DNA of 64,000 nt. Source: Tiliqua scincoides (Eukaryota > Chordata > Lepidosauria > Squamata > Scincidae). The translations under genes and the position numbers were made by a program. Under the pieces are notes generated by a model. It was not told the origin of the DNA and made no database searches. It saw only the letters and a list, made by a program, of their open reading frames with translations. This document shows, in pieces, positions 42,463 through 52,233 of this stretch; position 1 is the first letter of the stretch, and each line of letters starts with the position of its first letter. The stretch covers positions 310,613,368 through 310,677,367 of the forward strand of contig NC_089821.1 in the NCBI RefSeq assembly GCF_035046505.1. Reading direction: 5' to 3'.

Positions 42463-42729
42463 GCCCTTTTGGTAACAGAGGGAACGTGGTATGTTCAGCT
42501 TGGAGACCCTCAAACATTTATCTCCCTTTATTTACACATGCTTACAAACTGCAGGAACTGAGCTCTTTGCAGCGTAATTAGCAGTTACAGTATCTGATTT
42601 TTGAATAGCCTGGGGTTTGAGGCAATTAGTTATCTGATTTTTCCATCACCCTTTTGGTGGCCCACCAAAAATCAGGTCGCGGCCTACCAGTGGGTCTTCA
42701 CCCACAGTTTGGAAAATACTATTCTAGAA

Positions 42730-43128
42730 GGCAAGGAGGAGCCACTGTTAGAGTAAAATGGAAGAGAGTTGGGGGGCAGGGATTGTGGATTTCATTAAGC
42801 TTTCCCTGCCCCCCTTCAAATACTGGATCACAGCTGAGTTTCCAGGGGACCATCTTGCTCCTGCAGGTTGCAAGCAAAACTGGACTAGGTTGACTTTTGG
42901 CCTTGGTCTGTCAAGGCTCTTCTGAGGCTCTCCAGCAAGTGCACAGGCTTTAGCCTTAGGGATGAGTTGTGATTTTTTCAGAGATGTGGAGTCATCACTC
43001 TTGCTGTATAAGATGCATGGGTGGGCTATGGAAGATCCAGTAAGAACCCAAAAGCAGACCCACCAAAGCATTGGGAGTCAGCTCCCCCCACCCCCGACAG
43101 AATGAGTGAGTCAGCAGCATGACTCACG
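42730..43128. other. intergenic, no feature seen
   Basis: No exon or repeat end recognised. Confidence 0.35.
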
Positions 43129-43481
43129 GTGGGCCGCTGTGAGATACAGGAAGCTGGACTAGATGGGCCTATGGCCTGGTCCAGTGGGGCTGTTCTTATG
43201 TTCTTAACTACAATTCCCAGGAGGCCTTGCAGGTCTCTTGTTATCTGGTGTGCTCCCTGGGGCATTTGGTGGGCCGCTGTGAGATACAGGAAGCTGGACC
43301 AGATGGGCCTATGGCCTGATCCAGTGGGGCTGTTCTTATGTTCTTAACTACAATTCCCAGGAGGCCTTGCAGGTCTCTTGTTATCTGGTGTGCTCCCTGG
43401 GGCATTTGGTGGGCCGCTGTGAGATACAGGAAGCTGGACTAGATGGGCCTATGGCCTGATCCAGTGGGGCTGTTCTTATGA
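43129..43481 (+). repeat. 140-bp tandem array of CR1 3' end plus linker (locus 2)
   Basis: GGGCCGCTGTGAGATACAGG begins at 43131, 43271 and 43411, an exact 140-bp period. Each unit is about 113 bp of CR1 3' end (to CTTATGTTCTT) plus the linker AACTACAATTCCCAGGAGGC CTTGC. Units differ by only a few bases. The last stops at CTTATG (43480). Confidence 0.92.
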
Positions 43482-43949
43482 AGTGGTCAGTCTCCCATTT
43501 CAGTGAGATGAGTCAGGCCAAGATAGGAACGCCTGGGCTACATGGTGCTTTGCAACATATGTTGTTGATGTGCCTATTTTTAGACCAGAAGGCTTCATCT
43601 GGCCTTGTAGTGCAGTGATTCAGAACTGCTCGCCCTTTAAAGTTATAATCATCCTCCCAAAAAAGGACTGGGGTGTGTTAGGCCAGATTTGCAATATTGA
43701 AACAGTCCCTATTAAGATCCAAACAAAGAAGTAAAAAGAACAGATCAGAAAGCAGCTGAAGCAGAAATATTTTTGTGCTTCCTCTTGTCACGTCTGTTTG
43801 GAACAGTTTCTTAAAACTTGTTCTGAAAGCCAGATTAGAGTTCTTTGTCCTGAATTACTACTTGTGGTACACTCCATTTTGCATCCAAAAAAGAGTTTGA
43901 CTTGGAGAGTGTTACAGTAACTACTTGTACTCAAGTAGTTGGGAACCTA
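43482..43949. other. intergenic, no feature seen
   Basis: No exon or repeat end recognised. Confidence 0.35.
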
Positions 43950-44330
43950 TACGGCTCCGTTTGCCCTCCCCCCGCCCGGGAATGGCTCCGAAGGGAGGGA
44001 CCACTTGCCCGCCCCCGCCAGACTGCCTGCTCTGCCCCCCTCCAGCTGTGCCACCGCTCCTCTGTGGTGGGTGCCTTGGAGGATTGAATTCATTTGCAAC
44101 ATCTGAATCCTGCATTTTCGCCAATGAGACATCCCCCCCTCCACCTTGTATCTTCCAAAAAAAGTCCCTGGGATAAGTTAGTGGGAGAAACAGAACCCTG
44201 AAGAGTATTTCTGTGATTTTCAACCACTGTGCTTCAAACTCCTGGGGCACACCTGTGGATCTTTTGTGGCACACCAGTGCAAGCTGGTGTAGCTGAAAGG
44301 ATCTTGGCAGGCAGAGCTGCCACCTGTCAG
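43950..44330. mobile_element. two degraded hAT ends
   Basis: CCCCTCCAGCTGTGCCACCG at about 44038-44057 resembles the right end of the CAGTGGCGTA family (22.1 kb). GTGATTTTCAACCACTGTGC at about 44213-44232 resembles the left end of the TTTTCAACC family, with GGCACACC phrases after it. Partners are missing. Confidence 0.4.
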
Positions 44331-45448
44331 TGGAGATAGTGCTGGAGAGACCAAAGGAAAGACTGCTCCTTATCTTATCATCTCCCAAGGCCCACCAGTC
44401 ACCCTCACTATCTTCTGAGGCTTGCCAAACCGTTTGCTGTTTAGAAAGACCTTGTGGTTGAGTCCTGTCGCTGTTTTTTATTCGATCTTGGCTGGTTCTC
44501 TTGGATTTGAGACTTGTTTGCTGGTTTTAAATATGTGGGAATTGCTTTATTATGGCTTTTAAAAAGACCGTATTGTACACTTGGATGGCTAATAGGAAGG
44601 ATATTGTAAAGAAATATGTATCAATAAACAAAAGATGATCCTCTTCAGAAGAGGGACTCTGAACAGGTTCAGAGCATAGACACTTGGTTCATTAAGTTTT
44701 TTTTAAAAAGTTTGCATGTCAAAGAAAAAAAGCATTCTTTACATGATCAGAGGCACTCTGAGTTGCCACCATTTTTTAAAACAAAAATTGACAACTGGGT
44801 GCCTCTGAGTATCTGTAGAGTGTCTTTTCTCTTCTACCTGCATTTGGGATTTGGATGAACCTGGCTAGATACGGTGATTTCTGCAGAACCTTCCTATACA
44901 GTTAAGTGGGACTTACTCTCAGGTAATTGTGTACAGAATTTCAGCCTTAAGTAGGCTTAAGTCCTGGCTAATCTCATATCAGAAATTAAGGGCTGGTGCT
45001 TGCTGCATGTGGATGCAAGTCATCTCCCACCAGGCTGGGCTTTCTCCTGGCAATCCTCCCCACAAGGACTGATTCTGACTGCACAGGAAATAGTTTGGAT
45101 TGTTCATGTTTGTAGAAGCCATACTCTGCACTTCCCAGCAAGGAAGAAACGGAGCTTCCCTCATGTGCTGCCAAAAGGCCCTGGCATAGATCTCTCGGCA
45201 GTGCAAGGAAGCTGATTAAGGGCCTCATGTGAGTGATGACAGCTCTGAGTGACCAAGTTATGCTACAACCTATAAACTTGGGATTTCATGTCCTAAGAGG
45301 TCAGGTGGCAGCTTCTCTCTGCTCCGTGGTATTAATGTGTGACAATCTTCTCCTAGACTGTGATGTGGTTTTTGTGTGTGTTTACATACTGGCATCTCTG
45401 CTGTTGGCCTGTGGTGTTGAAGTCCATTTCTGATGGCTGGGAGGGAGA
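44331..45448. other. intergenic, no feature seen
   Basis: A-T-rich and unique-looking. Open stretches near 45.0-45.2 kb overlap on both strands and show no motif. Confidence 0.35.
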
Positions 45449-45598
45449 ACATAAGAACAACCCCACTGGATCAGGCCATAGGCCCACCTAGTCCAGCTTC
45501 CTGTATCTCACAGCGGCCCATCAAATGCCCCAGGGAGCACACCAGATAACAAGAGACCTCATCCTGGTGCCCTCCCTTGCATCTGGCCTTCTGACATA
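45449..45598 (-). mobile_element. CR1 LINE 3' terminal fragment
   Basis: Reversed 3' end from GAACATAAGAACAACCCCAC to GCATCTGGCCTTCTGACATA. The last phrase (ACATCTGGCCTTCTGACATA) is duplicated once just beyond. Confidence 0.88.
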
Positions 45599-48500
45599 GA
45601 CATCTGGCCTTCTGACATATGCTTCTGAGATATGCTGGAAGACATTCTGTTTCAACTCCTTGGAGTACTGGGTGACATGAATGCAAATATCGACTGTCCA
45701 GAACCATGGAAGCGGCAGTGAATCAAACTTCTTGATGAAACTACTTTGGAGTTTCCTCCTCCAAAGGAGAAGGAAGAATGTGCCAGAATGTGCCTCTGTG
45801 ACATTTTCGTCACCAACGGTCTTTGGTCTGGTCTGTACATCTGGGAGCGTGAGGTGGTTGCAAAGCAATAGAATAGCACTTCCAAACAGAGGTGGGCAAC
45901 ACCTTTCAATGTACGCTACAACTAGAACGCAGCAGACCTGACAGACAGAAGTGCCATACCAGCTTGCGCCATCCATGCCCAGTTTCTGCTGCTAGCTCTC
46001 CCCCCCCCAACAAAGGACGGCACTTAAAGCAACACCTCCACCTGGAATCTGAACACTTACCTTGCAGGGTTGTTGTCAAGATTGCATCAAGATAATTCAC
46101 ATGAAGTGCACTGCACACCCAGAAGGCACTCGAAAATTCAAAGTCTTATCATTAATCTCCAGATGAATAGCTCCTACCTCTGAGCTCCCAGCAAAAGTCA
46201 GTCCCCTTCAGTTACTCACATTGGGCTGGCTCAGATGTACAGAAGCTGCCAATTGCCAACAAGTTCCCAAGAGCTCTGTAACAGGCCTGGCATTTGCTTT
46301 GGATGTTGAGTATCACACATCTTGGCACTTTCTGACTGCTTCCAGTGCTGTGGGAATCGCAGACCATGGATCTCCATGCAGGGGTGCAGTGCTATGAAGG
46401 GCCACAGCTGAGTGGTAGACCCCAGACCCTGCATGCAGAAAAAAGACCTCAGGTGGCAAGGCTAGGAAAGAACCATCCAGGAACTTGGAGTAGCTGCCAG
46501 TCCAAAATGAAAATCTTCAGCTATGTGGAACAGCAGCCTGGCTCAGCATAAGAGTATTGTTATGTTCATGTGAACTTAAAACATGGAGGTTTGCTCTGTG
46601 CGTACACAATCCCAATGCATGGAGCATTGCCCAGAACTCAGCTGTTTGGGGAAGTCTTAATACAAGAGTGGAGCTCTGAGTGTATGTTCAGAGATCTCTG
46701 AGGCTGGTGGAATGCAACTGATGCTTCTCGCAGCCCCCGTTCTCACCTGTTCAGGTAGTGATTGTAGAGGTGAAGCCTGCCTTGCCCCCTGCAGCGTCAC
46801 AGTGGGTCAGAAATCTTGCTCAGGGAGCTTCAGAGAAGACTGGCCACATTCAGATTAAAGCAACACAAAACACAGTGAAGGGGAGATGCAGAAACAGCGG
46901 AAGTCAATGCTGGGAATTGGCCACAAAGAGGAAAGGAGGTCAGCAGAGGGCCATGGGAAGGCAGCCCAGGCTTTTAAGAAATAATAATCTTTGTTCCAGT
47001 GGACAGTGAAGAATGCAGGCCACAGGCTCCACACACATGTTCTCTCAGAAGAATCCTGCAGGATGTGGACTGTCCACCCCCCTCCGGGAATTCGTTGTGT
47101 GCTCCCATCCCTAGTTTATTTATCCAGGACCAGCATCCTTGGAGAGGTTGTGCAGAGTGCTACTGAGCACCCCTGGATGTAGTGACATTTTGTGCTACTT
47201 TTGAGAAAGAAGGCAGTGAAGATGAAACCCTTGGAGGTCATGAAACAAATGCCTCTCTCTCTGTGATTTCTACCCAGCCTATTAAAAGTCAATCAGCTTT
47301 AGCATTTAAAGGAAGAGGTTCCTGACCCTTGTGGTCATAAGGGCAGATGGGGTCACAGTACTTAATCAGATGGCAGAGCAGTCTGAGAGTTTCCTGTGTA
47401 CAAGAGGTGGGGCCTCTCCTTAGTTGGTACAGATGCTCCAAAGTCTTCCATATTGTGTGCCTAGATGCAGCTGCATGTGTTTGTGGAGGGGGGGGGGAGG
47501 CATAACCCTTGGCTTAGCATGCCACATGTTGATAGGTGGTCTTCTAGAAACAATTCCTACAACCCTAACAGGTCAGGCATTACTACTTCCTCCCTGGGGC
47601 TGCACGAATGAACGGCTTCAAAGTATCTGAAGCCTCTCTTTTAATTCACTCCTCCAAGGAATGAGGAGTTCAGAATGACATTGAGGGCAATTCATCATCA
47701 CCAAGTCCCTTACCTCTCATGAAAGGCTCTGCTGCTCCCAAGTCTCTGCCTCATTTCTCTATTCTCATTCGCTTGCTACCTGTTCACTTTGCGACAAATT
47801 GCAGGCATGTTTTTTTTATCTCATTCTGGGCCACCTGGAAGCAGGTGAGGAGAGCCCTAGTTGTAGCTGCACAGCTGTTTTTAACCCTCCTCCTGATTCC
47901 ACTCTCTCTCCAGCACAAGTTCTCAGGAACATCCGACCACGGCAACACCCAGGGATTAGGACCATCCGGGCCTTTTGCCATCACAGGCAATCTCAGGAGG
48001 AACCTCCTCCAGACTGCCCCCTCCACACTAATTCTGGCACCAACTGTGGACTTATCAAGACTAATTAAGTATCCAGACAAAATAGGTTGTAGTGTCTGTC
48101 CTCATCAAGGAAGCCATGCTGAGGCTGAGGGCTGGGAGAGGCAGAGGCTGAACAGCATGAAGCTGTAAATCTGACATACACTGTATTTAAATAAGAGGGT
48201 CTGGCAAAGATTGGACTGGTAACCTGCATTCCCTCCCATGCAGGAAGGCCAGCCATTATGCCTTCCACTGAAAGGAATCTTTGAAAAACTGCCCTGTGAT
48301 TGTATTACGATACCAACTGAAAGGCTACAGAGAGAGATCATGTTTAGTCCTCAATGTGTTCAGTGCAGCTTGCAGAGCAGAGATGTTTCTCCCCAGATGT
48401 GATTAGCATTGATTTTGCAATATTGGAAACATTATTATGGCCAAGGGATTGTATGAAAAGATGCACAATAGAGAACTGACTTGCACGTTTCTGCATTTTC

Positions 48501-49404
48501 CCAGAAATGCAAAAAAATACAAACCGCCCCTCAAAAACACCCCTCTACGATGCACACTGGGTTACTGTGAAAAAAGTTTAAATAATCCCTCCTCCCCCAG
48601 TAGCCTTACAGAGAGAAGCTAAGTTCAGACCCAGAGAAAGAGGTGGCCTTGGGTAGCACTAGAGCTTGCCTTGGATGAAGAGGGAGGAGGGAAACCAGAG
48701 GAGGGTAGGGACTGGGACCTTACAGGAATTGCTGGAAACAGACTGGGGCTAATTACTAATTACCATATGATTTATGCACAACTGGTAGCCGTTGCAACTA
48801 GCAGCCAGTACAGGCCTTTGACATTCTGTTCACTTCTGCTAAAGACAGAGTCTGTGGGTGCTGGAAAAATGTTTGCTAGGCGATGAACAGGCTCTCAGGC
48901 AATGCACTGCTCACAGCTGCACTGTTTTGAACACTTATAATTCTGTTTTTGTTTCTCCCTGCCCAAAGGCACAGGCAACTTCAGTATGCAATTCAGATTT
49001 TATCAAAATGCAACTGTCCTCTACAGCAGGGGAGGCTGAAAGACAGTCAAGGCAGCCTGAACGTGCCTGTGACAGGGTGTGCGGCCAGGACACCCCAGCG
49101 AGAGGCCTCAGACTTGGTCAGAAGGAGGTTAAGGCACCCTGGGCCTTCTCCCTGCCGTGGTTGGTCTGTCTTGGGTCCTGGGCAGGAGCTGTTGGCTGCA
49201 CAGCCTCCTGTCTTGCCTCCAGTTCTGTTCTGCCTGTCATCACAGGCCTCTCGCCTCTTATGGGACTGCCTCCCTTCCCTGGCCCCTCCTCTTCCTGCTG
49301 AGAGGGTTGAAGATGCCTCCCTGTTAAAGGGGCCCAGAGTGAAATATCTCCTTTCTATCAAAAGTTATGGCCAAAAAACCGGAGAACAAAAAATGCATTG
49401 ACTT
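45599..49404. other. intergenic, no gene recognised
   Basis: 3.8 kb without a recognisable exon, RNA gene or transposon terminus. Open stretches of up to about 150 codons (for example 47719-48168 and 48949-49401) overlap others on both strands, lack homologous motifs and are not bounded by convincing splice sites. Confidence 0.35.
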
Positions 49405-49735
49405 CTATGGAAAGTGAAAGTGAGCCGTATCGCACGTTTACTCATGAGTAGGTGAACTAGCCTTAGTCCATCGGAAAGGGCAGGCTGAGAGGAATCCAAC
49501 AACACCAGAATGGTCCTGATCCAATGAATGCAGCCCCCAAAAACACCTGAGAAGGAAATCCCTCCCTCCAAGAAGACAGATGTATTAAGCCCTATGGAAA
49601 GCGAAACTAAGCCTCACAGTCACGTTTACTCATGAGTAAGCAAACGTGCCTTGGCTGGTGTGGAAGATCAGGTGAATGAGAGTGCAAGGCTACCAGAATG
49701 GTCCTGATCCTATGTACCTGGAGCTAATCAAGTGC
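49405..49735. repeat. 188-bp imperfect tandem duplication
   Basis: CTATGGAAAG, CACGTTTACTCATGAGTA and CCAGAATGGTCCTGATCC occur twice in the same order, with ACTCATGAGTA at 49440 and 49628. ACTCATGAGT is a palindrome. It may be the interior of a hAT whose right end lies at about 50135. Confidence 0.7.
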
Positions 49736-49989
49736 TCCAGAAGGCAGCCTCCCCCCTCCACTAAAAAGGATCAAAACAGAGGCTTCAGCTGATAAGGTGA
49801 ACCTTTTTGAGACTTGCAGAGCCAGGTGGATCCTGACAGTGATCTGGTTTGAACAGAAGTTCTTAAATTGAACTGGGCACTGGATCGGGCTGAAAACCTT
49901 ACTGATTTTGGAGGGGGGATTATTGCAGGCAGGCTACAGAGGAAAAATTCACTTGGTGGACCAGGGCTGGCTTCTGCTTATTTAATTTG

Positions 49990-50135
49990 TTTTACTTTAA
50001 TTATTTATACTTATTTATTTTAATTTGCCTGATGAAGTCACTTCCACCATGATATCACTTCTGGTGGGTCTTAGACAGATTGTTATTCTAAAAAATGGGT
50101 CCCAGTGCTAAAAGTTTGAGAACTGCTGCAATAAG
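49990..50135. mobile_element. hAT right end (CAGTGGTTCTCAAA family)
   Basis: CCTGATGAAGTCACTTCCAC, AATGGGTCCCAGTGCTAAAA and the terminus GTTTGAGAACTGCTG match the right arm of the 58.9-kb MITE. The left end is not identified. Confidence 0.6.
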
Positions 50136-50448
50136 TGTTAGTAAGTTGACACCCTGGGGGTGTGTGTCACACCACTAGTGACCAAAATCACTAAAATCAC
50201 ACTCTGGAGGAATAATACCATCATGTTATCAATCAATCAATGCGTAATTTTATGCAGAATGTGTTCTATCTTTGTTCTATCAAAAGGCACAGCCAAAAAA
50301 CCAGTGGGGGCGGAGTGATAGTACATCACCATGCCCACCACCTGGGGTATTGCCCCGCCCACTGCATGGGGGGTGACGCGCTGGCATCCCGCACCAGGTG
50401 ACGCGAACCCTAGTGACGCCACTGAACCCTGACAGTGCCTCATGAACC

Positions 50449-50637
50449 TGCCTCACCAGTGGTGTAGCTGGAGGGCATGCAAAGCTCCCCTTTGAAGCCA
50501 TTCCCAGCTCCATTGCTCCATTTTGCTGCCACCGCCTGGAATGCCTCTGAAGGGGAGGGGCCACTTGCACACCGCAGTGAGGTTCCCTACAAAACTTAGT
50601 ACTTTGTACCCCACATAGCTACGCCACTGTGTCTCAC
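50449..50637. mobile_element. hAT-like MITE (CAGTGGCGTA family), 173 bp
   Basis: 50457-50629 starts CAGTGGTGTAGCTGGAGGGC and ends CACATAGCTACGCCACTG. Octamers TGCCTCAC and TGTCTCAC match at 7 of 8, which supports hAT for the family. Confidence 0.82.
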
Positions 50638-50749
50638 CCATATCCAAACACAGCATGCCATGCATGGCAACATTTATAGCTGGTCTCACAGGAAACACAG
50701 TGCTTTCTATTAAAAGAAGAAACAAAAGAAACCAATATGAGGACTAGAT

Positions 50750-51122
50750 GTTAAATAAAACATTTGACCTTTATTTAAAATAAAATGCATTTGTACATAG
50801 TCTTAGTGTCATGGACTATAGAACAGAATACTGACTATCCCTTGTTTTAGGGCAGTGTGTTGGGGCTCCCTGGCCCTTAGTGTCAATTCTGAATTGGGAA
50901 CCCTCAACTTGAGGCAACTGACCCTAAACCTAATTGTTAAGGGCTTTGTGGCAGAGCTGCTGTTAACACAGTCAAGGCTTTAACTTAGATTAAAAATATA
51001 CTGTAAGGCCAATACACTTGAACTATTGCAACTCCATCTACTTTGGTGTGTAAGGCTAGTTTTAAAAGAGAAAGAGAAACCTGTACAATTTTATAAAATT
51101 TGTGTTTTTCTTTTTACATTAG

Positions 51123-51163
<41 letters not shown>

Positions 51164-52059
51164 GGCAGTCACGCTCACACAAATCTTTATACTTCATAAA
51201 CCTTTACTTCATATTGTAAGGAAAAGTTTTTGCATATCTTAGGTAGAGAGTGGCTATGCTGGTGAATACTAAAGGCGTTTGTAATACAATATGGTGTAAA
51301 TAAAACAAGGGGAGATAAAAGAGAGACGCACAATAGATAAATGATTATAAAAATGAACTTTAAAAAGGACACTTAAAACCCAAAAGGAAGAATTTTTCAA
51401 GGCCACACACAATTGCTATTGTAAAGGCTTCAGGCTTCTTGATAGACCTGATATGTAGTGCGAAATATAAGGGGTGTGTGAAAGGACATACTGTACTAAG
51501 CACCACTGCTGCACATGGCATTTCATGCACAAATCCCACTGAAACCAATGGACGAAAGAGGGACAGCAAAGAAAGGGCTTTGCTGGACTGCGTGCCAAAA
51601 ATTCTATCTGAAAAGGAGGGATGCTGAAAACAGAGAGATGTCCATTTTACTATATATATATATTTAAAGAACTTTCAAAACATGCATTAAACATGATAAA
51701 TAGACTTCATATAGATTAGGCCCTGGTATCTTTATAGTTAGATGGCTTAGGAGGTTTTACTGATTTGGTTAGCTTACATCTGTTAAAAATTAACCTGATC
51801 AGCCCCACTGACTGTCTTGCACAAGCGGGACAAGAGGCAAATGTGTTACTATCTTGTTCCAGCAGATTAACAGAAGTGCTGTTTAGTGCACATACATCAG
51901 ATTGATCTGCTAATGCAAAAATTTCCACGGTATTAAAAAAGAGATATACTTCAAGCTTAATGTGATTAAGCAGCATATTTCAAATAACAGCTTTTGAAGT
52001 TAAATATTGATATGGCCATTGAGTTTCTGTCAGTACAGTAAGAAGAGGCCTTCTCTGAT
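50750..52059 (-). terminator. FERMT2: FERMT2 3' UTR and poly(A) site
   Basis: 1.3 kb of A-T-rich UTR after the stop at 52060. On the minus strand AATAAA is at 50775-50770, followed by a U-rich region (TTGGTTTCTTTTGTTTC) near 50725, so cleavage is near 50750. No transposon is seen inside, unlike the flanking intergenic DNA, which fits selection on the UTR. Confidence 0.65.
51125..51161. repeat. (CA)n microsatellite in FERMT2 3' UTR
   Basis: Uninterrupted ACACAC run of 37 bp, read as (UG)n in the FERMT2 transcript. Confidence 0.97.
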
Positions 52060-52233
52060 TCACACCCAGCCACTGGTCAGTTTGTAGAACATCTCTTCAT
52101 CTAGGCTTTCATTCTGATCTTTTGCACGTGTGGACAAGAAAATGTAGCCACCTATGAACTCGTGCACTACTTTGCAATCCACCTCCGTGCAGATGAAGGA
52201 CACACGGACGTCATCTGCAAATTCCACAGTTAC
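52060..52233 (-). CDS. FERMT2: FERMT2 last coding exon
   Basis: 174 bp after ...CATTTAG. It encodes [40 protein letters not shown] and [17 protein letters not shown] with TGA at 52062-52060. Confidence 0.97.
   Translation of the reverse strand, partial: VTVEFADDVRVSFICTEVDCKVVHEFIGGYIFLSTRAKDQNESLDEEMFYKLTSGWV

Larger units (their letters stand above)
40780..42729. mobile_element. hAT element (CAGTGGTTCCCAAA terminus), 1.9 kb, carrying later insertions
   Basis: The perfect octamer TTCTAGAA lies at 40780-40787 and 42722-42729. The left end CAGTGGTTCCCAAAATTTTT and the right part GGTCTTCACCCACAGTTTGG pair as the hAT family seen at 9.8 and 58.9 kb, with decayed last bases on the right. Inside lie another hAT MITE, a CR1 scrap and LTR-like sequence. 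Confidence 0.65.

Noticed and set aside
43129-43481. Regular repeats considered as a CRISPR-like array
   Set aside because: The 140-bp unit is a CR1 3' end plus linker with no unique spacers, in a vertebrate genome.
47719-48168. 149-codon open frame
   Set aside because: No recognisable domain, overlapped by open frames on the other strand, no supporting splice or start context.
48858-49401. 147- and 150-codon overlapping open frames
   Set aside because: Two frames of the same strand and one opposite are open at once, typical of chance in GC-richer DNA.
50290-50432. Second hAT-like MITE ending GTGACGCCACTG
   Set aside because: The left end (CAGTGGGGGCGG) pairs poorly and the flanking octamers do not match.
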